DNA of 8,922 bases from Opitutaceae bacterium (GTDB taxonomy: Bacteria > Verrucomicrobiota > Verrucomicrobiia > Opitutales > Opitutaceae). The stretch covers positions 1 through 8,922 of the forward strand of contig SXZN01000252.1 in the NCBI GenBank assembly GCA_005787865.1, written 5' to 3'. Position numbers and translations under genes: made by a program. Shown one piece after another: positions 1-5,927 of this stretch. Numbering within the stretch: the stretch's first letter is position 1; each line of letters opens with the position of its first letter. Below the pieces are notes generated by a model. The model did not search any database, was not told the DNA's origin, and saw only the letters and a program-made list of their open reading frames with translations.

Positions 1-10
1 GAGTACTCAA

Positions 11-15
11 GAGGG
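11..15 (+). promoter_or_regulatory. Shine-Dalgarno sequence of hflX
   Basis: GAGGG lies four bases before the ATG at position 20 and supports that start. It is the only clear Shine-Dalgarno match before any gene in the window. Only 19 bases precede the gene, so its promoter cannot be seen. Confidence 0.6.
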
Positions 16-19
16 ACTC

Positions 20-1342
20 ATGGCTGACTTCCCCCTTGAAAATAAACCGGTGCAACGCGCGCTGCTAGTCGGCTTGCAAACTCCCGAAATGGCCGCGGGG
101 GAAGGCGAGGAATTGCTGGGGGAACTGCACGAGTTAGTGGAAAATCTTAATATTGAGATCACGAATTCAACTTTCCTCACGCTGCGTCAGCCACAGCCGA
201 AATTTTTGATCGGAAGTGGTAAAGCGGCAGAGTTAATCGCCCTCGCCAAAGCGGAAGGCGCCGATGTGATCGTCATCGATAGCGAGCTCTCGCCGAGTCA
301 GCAGCGCAACTGGGAGAAAGAGTCCGGCCTTGCGGTAATTGATCGCCAGGAAGTTATTTTAGAAATCTTCGCTGATCGGGCCCAGACCCGCGAAGCGGTG
401 CTCCAAGTCGCTCTCGCGCGCATGGAATACTCGCTGCCCCGGCTCACTCGCGCGTGGACCCATCTCTCCCGACAGCGCGGTAAAGGCTCAATGGGCGGCG
501 AGGGCGAAACTCAGCTCGAGCAGGATCGCCGGGTCGTGCGAGATCGGATCGCCCATTTAAAAGAGGAGCTCGTCCAAGTTATTTCCCAACGCGCGACCCA
601 ACGCCGCAAACGCCAGCGGACCCCCGTGCCTGGCACCGCCATCGTCGGTTATACTAATGCGGGTAAATCCTCGCTGCTCAACAAGCTCACGGGCGCTCAC
701 GTGCTCGCGGTTGATAAACTATTCGCGACCCTCGACCCAACTACGCGTCAATTTGTTTTACCGGACGGCCGCACGCTCCTCGCGACTGATACCGTCGGTT
801 TTATTCGCCGCCTGCCGCATAAATTAGTCGAAGCCTTCAAGGCCACTTTGGAAGAAGTCGTCGTCTCTGATTTTCTGATTCACGTCCTCGACGCCACCAA
901 CCCCAACGTCGCGCAGCATCACGCCACCACCCTCGAGGTCTTGGGTGAACTCGGCGCCGCTGATAAACCGACGATCACGGTCTTCAATAAGACCGACGCC
1001 ACCGAGGCAAAAACGCTCACGCGACTGCGGGCACAATACCCCGGGGCTTTATTCATCAGTGCGCACACGGGCGCGGGCTTGGACATTCTGCTGCGCCGTT
1101 GTGAGGAACTGGCGATCGATAATCTCGTACCGGCCGAATTACTCATCCCGCATCACCGCTATGATGTAGTGGCCAAGCTCCATACGGTCGGCCACGTGAA
1201 GACGCAGGAATCGCTGGATGAGGGGGTTAAAATCATCGGCCGCTTTCCGCAGAAGTTCTCGACCCTCTACACGCCATTTATCGTGATCGCTGCGCCGAAG
1301 AAAAAATCCGCCTCGAAGCACGCACGGCCCCCGACGGAATAA
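20..1342 (+). CDS. hflX: GTPase HflX
   Basis: This is a 440-residue HflX, a translation-factor-class GTPase. In the family it binds the 50S subunit, splits stalled or stress-inactivated 70S ribosomes and acts in the cytoplasm. The N-terminal HflX domain (about residues 10-160) includes the family segments KFLIGSGKAAEL (61-72) and GEGETQLE (160-167). A charged helical linker (about 168-200) leads to the G domain. The G domain has a P-loop GYTNAGKSS (210-218), DTVGF (257-261), NKTD (323-326) and SAHTG (347-351), so the GTP-binding set is intact. The C-terminal part ends in a short basic tail (KKKSASKHARPPTE, 427-440). GEGETQLE differs from the more usual GPGETQLE at the second position. The ATG start has a GAGGG ribosome binding site. 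It ends 12 bases before moeA and may be co-transcribed with it, but no functional link to Moco synthesis is known. Confidence 0.96.
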   Translation: MADFPLENKPVQRALLVGLQTPEMAAGEGEELLGELHELVENLNIEITNSTFLTLRQPQPKFLIGSGKAAELIALAKAEGADVIVIDSELSPSQQRNWEKESGLAVIDRQEVILEIFADRAQTREAVLQVALARMEYSLPRLTRAWTHLSRQRGKGSMGGEGETQLEQDRRVVRDRIAHLKEELVQVISQRATQRRKRQRTPVPGTAIVGYTNAGKSSLLNKLTGAHVLAVDKLFATLDPTTRQFVLPDGRTLLATDTVGFIRRLPHKLVEAFKATLEEVVVSDFLIHVLDATNPNVAQHHATTLEVLGELGAADKPTITVFNKTDATEAKTLTRLRAQYPGALFISAHTGAGLDILLRRCEELAIDNLVPAELLIPHHRYDVVAKLHTVGHVKTQESLDEGVKIIGRFPQKFSTLYTPFIVIAAPKKKSASKHARPPTE

Positions 1343-1354
1343 AAAACTGCTACG

Positions 1355-2542
1355 ATGTTTTCGCCTGACCAAGCTTGGCAAACTATCCTGACTCACGCGC
1401 AGCAGTTGGCCGCGGTTAATGTCCCGCTGAGCGCGGCCCTCAACCGCACGCTGCGCACGCCGATTCGCGCCGAGACGGATGCGCCACCTTTTGATGCCGC
1501 CGCCATGGATGGCTACGCGCTCCAGCAAAATAGCCGCTCAGCGCCGCTGCGCGTAATTGGCACGAGCCAGGCCGGAATCGCTTTCGCCGGCAGCGTAGGA
1601 CCGGGCGAATGCGTCCGCATCTTCACGGGCGCGCCAGTGCCGAGCGGAGCTGACTGCGTGGTTAAGCAGGAGGAAGTCACCCGCTCTGGCGAGAGCGTGC
1701 AGATAACTTCAGCCCCTGGCCCTCACTACATTCGCCGGCGGGGTGAAAATTGTCGCGCCGGAGCCGTCTTAGTCGCCGCGGGGACTCGCCTCGGTCCGCC
1801 GGAACTAGCGGCGCTCGCGGGGGCCGGTTGCACGCAACCAAGCGTCACGCGCATCCCGCGCTGCGTTCATCTGGTGACGGGGAACGAATTAGTTGCCCCG
1901 GACCAAACTCCTACCGGCGCTCAAATCCGTGATAGCAACTCCACCCTCATTGCCGCGCTCTTGGCTGGGGCAGGCGCTGAACTTGCGGGTCAGGCCCGCG
2001 TCACCGATGACCTCACCACCGCGCGCGCAGTCGCGGAAGCTCTGCCGGTTCACGATATCTTGCTGATCTCTGGCGGCGCCAGTGTGGGCGATCACGATAT
2101 CGCGCGGCCCCTGCTGGAATCACTCGGCTACACGCTCCACTTCCACGCCTTAAATCTTCGCCCAGGCAAACCGCTCGTTTTCGCCACGCGCGGCGAGCAA
2201 CTCGCCTTTGCCTTACCCGGCAATCCCGTTTCGCACTGGGTGGTCTTCCAATTGTTTCTCGCCCCCCTCCTCCGCTACCTCGCCACCGGCACGACTACAC
2301 CCCGGCCCCAAATCAAGGGACGATTACAGGCCATCGCGGGATTGCCTGCAGTGGATGCGCGTCAAACTTTCTGGCCCTGCCGCGCTGAACTCGGGGACGG
2401 TAGCTATGAAATAACCCCGCTGCCGCTCGCTAGCTCCGGCGACAGCAGTGGCCTCGTCGGCGCGAGCGCGCTCTTGCCCGTGCCCACGCCGCCGACCAAC
2501 TTGCAGATTGGCCAATCGGTTAGTTTTATTTTTTGCCCATGA
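1355..2542 (+). CDS. moeA: Molybdopterin molybdenumtransferase MoeA
   Basis: A 395-residue MoeA, near the usual length of about 400. MoeA takes adenylated molybdopterin and molybdate and makes Mo-molybdopterin, releasing AMP, in the cytoplasm. Visible family signatures are PPFDAAAMDGYA (44-55), FTGAPVPSGADCVVKQEE (90-107), RRRGENCRAGAVL (127-139), VTGNEL (174-179), RDSNSTL (192-198), SGGASVGDHD (239-248), RPGKPL (269-274), LPGNPVS (287-293) and a C-terminal SSGL motif near 364-367. The acidic residues in AMDGYA, TGNEL and GDHD sit where the family binds metal and substrate. The ATG has no recognisable Shine-Dalgarno; it lies 12 bases after the hflX stop and aligns with the normal MoeA N-terminus. 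The stop codon overlaps the moaC start as ATGA, which suggests translational coupling. Gephyrin-type fusions are excluded because mogA is a separate gene here. Confidence 0.96.
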   Translation: MFSPDQAWQTILTHAQQLAAVNVPLSAALNRTLRTPIRAETDAPPFDAAAMDGYALQQNSRSAPLRVIGTSQAGIAFAGSVGPGECVRIFTGAPVPSGADCVVKQEEVTRSGESVQITSAPGPHYIRRRGENCRAGAVLVAAGTRLGPPELAALAGAGCTQPSVTRIPRCVHLVTGNELVAPDQTPTGAQIRDSNSTLIAALLAGAGAELAGQARVTDDLTTARAVAEALPVHDILLISGGASVGDHDIARPLLESLGYTLHFHALNLRPGKPLVFATRGEQLAFALPGNPVSHWVVFQLFLAPLLRYLATGTTTPRPQIKGRLQAIAGLPAVDARQTFWPCRAELGDGSYEITPLPLASSGDSSGLVGASALLPVPTPPTNLQIGQSVSFIFCP

Positions 2543-3003
2543 AAACTGCGCCCACCCCACCGTCATTCTCCCATCTCGATGCCTCCGGCCACGCCCGCAT
2601 GGTCGATGTGAGCGCCAAACCTGATTCCCACCGCACGGCGACGGCGGAAGGCCGACTCCATTGTGCCGCCGCCACGATTGACCTCCTCCGCGCGCAAGCC
2701 TTGCCCAAAGGCGATGTGCTCACCGTCGCCCAAATTGCGGGACTGCAAGCGGCCAAAGCGACGAGTACGCTCATTCCCCTCTGCCACCCCTTGGCGCTAA
2801 CGGGCGCTTCGCTTGAATTTTCGGTCGAGCCGACGAGCATTCTCATCCGCGCGACGGTACGCTCGACCGGCCAAACGGGCGTAGAAATGGAAGCGCTGAC
2901 CGCGGTGTCTGTCGCCGCTCTCACTATTTACGACATGTGCAAAGCCGTGGATAAGGCCATGTCGATCGAAGGCATTCGCGTCGTCGAAAAAATTAAAACA
3001 TGA
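2539..3003 (+). CDS. moaC: Cyclic pyranopterin monophosphate synthase MoaC
   Basis: A 154-residue MoaC, close to the usual size of about 160. It converts the 3',8-cyclo-GTP derivative made by MoaA into cyclic pyranopterin monophosphate, the second step of Moco synthesis. The N-terminal FSHLDASGHARMVDVSAK (10-27) is the family hallmark. K57 in the KGDVL segment, H83 in LCHPL (81-85), E116 and E118 in GVEMEAL, and D132 and K135 in YDMCKAVDK correspond by spacing to the catalytic and substrate residues K51, H77, E112, E114, D128 and K131 known from E. coli MoaC. All are present, so the enzyme should be active. The ATG at 2539 overlaps the moeA stop as ATGA. An in-frame TTG two codons earlier is possible but has no support. 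The stop overlaps the mogA start in the same ATGA way. Confidence 0.96.
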   Translation: MKTAPTPPSFSHLDASGHARMVDVSAKPDSHRTATAEGRLHCAAATIDLLRAQALPKGDVLTVAQIAGLQAAKATSTLIPLCHPLALTGASLEFSVEPTSILIRATVRSTGQTGVEMEALTAVSVAALTIYDMCKAVDKAMSIEGIRVVEKIKT

Positions 3004-3500
3004 AAATTGCGCGCGTCACTTTAAGCGATCGGGCGGCCAATGGCGTCTACGCCGATGCCAGCGGACCAGAGATCGAGCGCATCGCGGCCACCATTATTGC
3101 TGAGCCGCTGGAATGGATTCGCGTACTCCTGCCCGACGATCGCGCCCTCTTGGAGGCGGCGTTGCGGCGCTTGGCCGATGACGAACACTGCCCGCTCATT
3201 TTGACGACCGGCGGCACCGGACCTTCGCCGCGTGATATCACCCCCGAGGCCACGCACGCGGTCTTGGAAAAAGAGCTCCCCGGCTTTGGCGAAATTATGC
3301 GGATGCAGAATTATCAAAAAGTAAAAACCGCGATTCTCTCCCGCGCCACCGCCGGCGTGCGCGGCCGCTCGCTGATTGTCAATTTACCCGGCCGACCCAC
3401 GGCGATTGCGGAATGCCTCCCCTTATTAGCCCCGGCGATTGCCGAAGCCCTCGATCACATCGCGGGCTTCCGGCCGCAACTCACGCGGCCGACGTCCTGA
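3000..3500 (+). CDS. mogA: Molybdopterin adenylyltransferase, MogA/MoaB family
   Basis: A 166-residue member of the MoCF-binding family. MogA uses ATP to adenylate molybdopterin before MoeA inserts molybdenum. The nucleotide/pterin site TTGGTGPSPRDITPEAT (69-85) is intact, including D79 in PRD, as are the downstream RATAGVRG segment (115-122) and SLIVNLPGRP (124-133). The glycine-rich loops match the MogA/MoaB group and the MogA-like domain of gephyrin. In this context (single copy, next to moeA and moaC) MogA function is the most economical reading. MoaB is the alternative name for the same family in some genomes and cannot be excluded from sequence alone. The ATG overlaps the moaC stop, and no Shine-Dalgarno is visible. 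The protein is a little shorter than E. coli MogA (195 residues), but no motif is missing. Confidence 0.9.
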   Translation: MKIARVTLSDRAANGVYADASGPEIERIAATIIAEPLEWIRVLLPDDRALLEAALRRLADDEHCPLILTTGGTGPSPRDITPEATHAVLEKELPGFGEIMRMQNYQKVKTAILSRATAGVRGRSLIVNLPGRPTAIAECLPLLAPAIAEALDHIAGFRPQLTRPTS

Positions 3501-3508
3501 GTTTTTAC

Positions 3509-4642
3509 ATGATAGACCGCCTACAATTTAACCGGCGAGAATTTGCCGGGGCGTTTGGTGATATCGGAACGTCGCTCCCGATCATCGTCGGGATCCTGCT
3601 CACGACTGGCCTCAATTGTTCGGGTGTGCTCATCTCTTTTGGCTGCGCTCAAATTTTTACTGGCTTGCTCTACGGCATGCCCATGCCCGTACAACCGCTC
3701 AAGGCCATGGCGGTGGTCGTCATCGCGGGCCAAGCTTCTGGCGCTTTGCTCCAAATGGCCGGCCTGATGATTGGCGGGCTGATGCTCGTACTTTCGGCCA
3801 GCGGTGGGCTGGACTGGCTCAGTCGCGTCATCCCTCTCTGTGTGGTGCGCGGCGTGCAAGTTGGGCTGGGGCTCTCGCTCGCGCGAGTCGCGACGAAATT
3901 GATCGCCCAAAACGCCAGCCCGGGGAGCTGGGTAGCGGCCGGCGCGGCTATTCTAACGCTCGCATTATGGCGCAAGAGCCATCGCCTGCCGGGGGCTTTG
4001 CTCGTGATGGGCGCGGCCGTCATTTGGGCGATGATCTATCGGGTCAATTGGTCAGCGATTCCGCAGGGCATCGGCTTCACTCTCCCGCACGCGGAGCCGT
4101 GGCCATGGGATCAATGGCTCACGGCGCTCACCCTCTTGGTGTTACCCCAACTGCCACTCTCGCTTTCAAACTCGCTCATCGCCACGCAGCAAACGGTGCG
4201 CGATTTATTTCCTGGGCGATCATTCACCCTGCGCACGATCGGCCTAACGTATGCTGGCCTTAATTTAATCGCCCCTTGGTTAGGCGGCATTCCCGTTTGT
4301 CACGGCTGCGGCGGCCTGGCTGGTTATTATGCTCTCGGGGCGCGCACGGGAGGCGCGGTCGTGATGTACGGTGCGCTATTTGTTGTGGCGGGTTTATTTT
4401 TTAGCGCGGCGTTCACGGGACTTATGCAAGCTTTCCCCTCCGCTATTCTCGGCGCGGTACTATTAGTCGAAGCGGCCGTCCTCGTCTTACTGGTGCGCGA
4501 CCTACGCAGCTCGGGCTGGGCGATGAGCCTAGCCCTCGGTGTGGCGCTCTGCTGTCTTTGGCTCCCTCAAGGCTATCTCATCGGGCTCATGCTGGGCGTA
4601 GTCGTCACTTATGGACTGCGCGCTGGCGGGATTCGTATTTGA
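3509..4642 (+). CDS. MOT1-family molybdate transporter
   Basis: A 377-residue polytopic membrane protein with about 10-12 hydrophobic segments from residue 20 to 372. It belongs to the MOT1 (SulP-related) molybdate permease family known from plants and algae, which also has bacterial members. Both family signatures are present: PMPVQPLKA (58-66) and GGIPVCHGCGGLAGYYALGA (259-278, continuing as RTGG). The N-terminus FAGAFGDIGTSLP (12-24) matches the family's opening helix. No STAS domain is present, unlike typical SulP sulfate transporters. The likely role is molybdate uptake across the inner membrane; sulfate or tungstate transport is possible but less likely in this setting. The ATG at 3509 is 8 bases after the mogA stop and places the conserved opening helix at the normal N-terminus. 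A longer in-frame start at 3413 would overlap mogA by 88 bases and add a poorly conserved, non-hydrophobic extension, so it is not used. No Shine-Dalgarno is visible. Confidence 0.88.
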   Translation: MIDRLQFNRREFAGAFGDIGTSLPIIVGILLTTGLNCSGVLISFGCAQIFTGLLYGMPMPVQPLKAMAVVVIAGQASGALLQMAGLMIGGLMLVLSASGGLDWLSRVIPLCVVRGVQVGLGLSLARVATKLIAQNASPGSWVAAGAAILTLALWRKSHRLPGALLVMGAAVIWAMIYRVNWSAIPQGIGFTLPHAEPWPWDQWLTALTLLVLPQLPLSLSNSLIATQQTVRDLFPGRSFTLRTIGLTYAGLNLIAPWLGGIPVCHGCGGLAGYYALGARTGGAVVMYGALFVVAGLFFSAAFTGLMQAFPSAILGAVLLVEAAVLVLLVRDLRSSGWAMSLALGVALCCLWLPQGYLIGLMLGVVVTYGLRAGGIRI

Positions 4643-4668
4643 TTTGAGGTCAGCCCAGAACCTATTCT
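4639..4668 (+). promoter_or_regulatory. Possible weak internal promoter before moaA
   Basis: The 38-base gap between the transporter and moaA is the only gap above 12 bases in the cluster. It holds TTGATT (4639-4644) and TATTCT (4663-4668), separated by 18 bases. Each hexamer matches 4 of 6 sigma-70 consensus positions. Transcription would begin near 4675, only about six bases before the moaA ATG, giving a nearly leaderless message, in line with the missing Shine-Dalgarno. This is a pattern match by eye, and such matches occur by chance. There is no terminator-like hairpin in the gap. Confidence 0.22.
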
Positions 4669-4680
4669 CTTCCCCTCAAC

Positions 4681-5661
4681 ATGCCGCTCGACAGCTACAA
4701 CCGAGATATTGACTACCTCCGGATTTCTTTAACCGATGCGTGCAATCTGCGCTGCGTTTACTGCATGCCGGAGAACATGACTTTTCGCCCGCGGGATGAA
4801 TTATTGAGCGACGCTGAACTCCGGCGCCTCATCACCTTGTTCGGCACCTTGGGTTTTCGGAAAATCCGTTTCACGGGGGGCGAACCCACGCTGCGCCCCG
4901 GCTTGGTTGAGCTAGTGCGCCATGCCGTCAATACGCCCGGCATCACGGCCGTTGGCCTCACCACCAATGGCGTGCTCCTCGACCAACTGGCGCGACCGCT
5001 GGCCGATGCTGGTCTGCAAACGGCCAACGTCTCAATCGATAGCCTCGATGAAGAAAAATTCCGCAAACTCACGCGCTGGGGCAACCTCCGGGATGTGCAC
5101 GCGGGCCTCGCCGCCGCGGCTCGCGCCGGCCTGCGCATTAAACTCAATGCGGTCGTCTGTCGCGGAGTGAATGACGGCGAGGATGTCGTCGCCCTCGCTC
5201 GCCTCACTTTAAACAATCCTTGGCAGGTCCGCTTCATCGAGCAGATGCCGTTTGGCAATAATTCAGATTTTCAGAAACGCGGTATGGTCAGCGAAGCTGA
5301 ACTGCTTACCGTCCTCACGACCGCCTTCGGTCCGCTAGAACTGGTGAATGGCGGCCAACTCGATGGCGAGGCCCGCCTCTATCGTCTCCCTGGGGGTCAG
5401 GGCGCCCTGGGCTTCATCAGCCCGGTCTCCGCTCCTTTTTGCGCCGGCTGCAATCGCATGCGGCTCACCGCCGATGGCGTGCTGCGGCTGTGCCTATTAC
5501 GGGATAACGAAATCAATTTACTCAATCTGCTCCGCGGCGGCGAAAATGACGAGGCCATCGCCACCTGCATTCGCCAAGCAGTGCACGAAAAACCGTGGGG
5601 CCACGGCCTCGCGCAACACCTGATTCCTTCGGCGCGCGGGATGTCGGAAATTGGCGGCTAA
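4681..5661 (+). CDS. moaA: GTP 3',8-cyclase MoaA (radical SAM)
   Basis: A 326-residue radical-SAM enzyme that starts Moco synthesis by cyclising GTP with MoaC as partner. The N-terminal [4Fe-4S] motif that binds SAM is C21-x3-C25-x2-C28 in LTDACNLRCVYCMP. The SAM-contact segment TGGEP is at 65-69. The second cluster, which binds GTP, is C254-x2-C257-x13-C271, with R259 and R261 (NRMRL) at the positions of the GTP-binding arginines known from S. aureus MoaA. R14 matches Arg17 of that protein. The C-terminus ends in MSEIGG, keeping the conserved Gly-Gly tail needed for activity in the family. Length is normal. The ATG at 4681 has no Shine-Dalgarno; the upstream bases are pyrimidine-rich. It is followed by moaD after 9 bases. 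An alanine (A20) replaces the more common arginine just before the first cysteine. Confidence 0.97.
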   Translation: MPLDSYNRDIDYLRISLTDACNLRCVYCMPENMTFRPRDELLSDAELRRLITLFGTLGFRKIRFTGGEPTLRPGLVELVRHAVNTPGITAVGLTTNGVLLDQLARPLADAGLQTANVSIDSLDEEKFRKLTRWGNLRDVHAGLAAAARAGLRIKLNAVVCRGVNDGEDVVALARLTLNNPWQVRFIEQMPFGNNSDFQKRGMVSEAELLTVLTTAFGPLELVNGGQLDGEARLYRLPGGQGALGFISPVSAPFCAGCNRMRLTADGVLRLCLLRDNEINLLNLLRGGENDEAIATCIRQAVHEKPWGHGLAQHLIPSARGMSEIGG

Positions 5662-5670
5662 TTTCTCCGC

Positions 5671-5925
5671 GTGGCCGAGACTCCCCTCCAGTTACAGATT
5701 CGTTTCTTCGCCGTCCTCCGCGAACAAGCGGGTTGCTCGATTCTCAAGCTAGCGACCACCGCCCGCACCCCGGCAGAACTTTACGCAGAATTACAGAAAT
5801 CCCACGCCCTCACCTTTCCCGCCAATCTGCTGCGGGTCTCCGTCAATGAGCGCTACGGGGAAATGCAGACCCCTCTCACCACTGGCGATCGCATAGTATT
5901 TATTCCCCCTGTCGCCGGGGGCTAG
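5671..5925 (+). CDS. moaD: Molybdopterin synthase sulfur carrier subunit MoaD
   Basis: An 84-residue ubiquitin-fold sulfur carrier. Its C-terminal glycine is adenylated by MoeB and converted to a thiocarboxylate, which supplies the dithiolene sulfurs of molybdopterin inside MPT synthase. The N-terminal strand IRFFAVLREQAG (10-21) and the C-terminal DRIVFIPPVAGG (73-84), ending in the free Gly-Gly, are diagnostic. The start is GTG at 5671. It is 9 bases after the moaA stop, no in-frame ATG is available at a sensible position, and this start leaves the normal short lead before the first beta strand. No Shine-Dalgarno is visible. Two bases separate its stop from the next gene, which encodes both of its expected partners, MoaE and MoeB, in one chain. 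Confidence 0.93.
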   Translation: MAETPLQLQIRFFAVLREQAGCSILKLATTARTPAELYAELQKSHALTFPANLLRVSVNERYGEMQTPLTTGDRIVFIPPVAGG

Positions 5926-5927
5926 TT

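Noticed and set aside
1139..1528. 129-codon antisense frame across the hflX-moeA junction
   Set aside because: It overlaps two well-supported genes, is Arg-rich and shows no motif.
2533..2538. TTG start two codons before the moaC ATG
   Set aside because: The ATG at 2539 forms the same ATGA overlap seen at the next junction. TTG has no extra support.
2526..2924. 132-codon antisense frame over moaC
   Set aside because: Shadow of a highly conserved enzyme; no independent start signal or domain.
3413..3508. Upstream in-frame extension of the transporter beginning inside mogA
   Set aside because: It adds 32 residues without hydrophobic or family-conserved character and overlaps mogA by 88 bases. 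The ATG at 3509 gives the normal MOT1 N-terminus.
3616..4263. 215-codon open frame inside the transporter gene
   Set aside because: It is a shadow frame of GC-rich coding DNA, with an Arg/Ala/Gly-rich composition and no recognisable domain, while the transporter frame has family motifs throughout.
4647..4663. AGGT...ACCT inverted repeat as operator or terminator
   Set aside because: Only a 4-base stem with a 9-base loop and no T-run; expected by chance.
4643..4680. Moco riboswitch before moaA
   Set aside because: A Moco RNA motif needs far more than 38 bases, and the upstream sequence is transporter coding DNA.
4758..5258. 166-codon antisense open frame over moaA
   Set aside because: Arg/Ser-rich shadow of moaA with no domain; the + strand frame is clearly coding.
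5885..5892. GCGATCGC-type palindrome (also near 8389) as a HIP1-like repeat
   Set aside because: Only a couple of copies, all inside coding sequence; no sign of the high density that defines HIP1.
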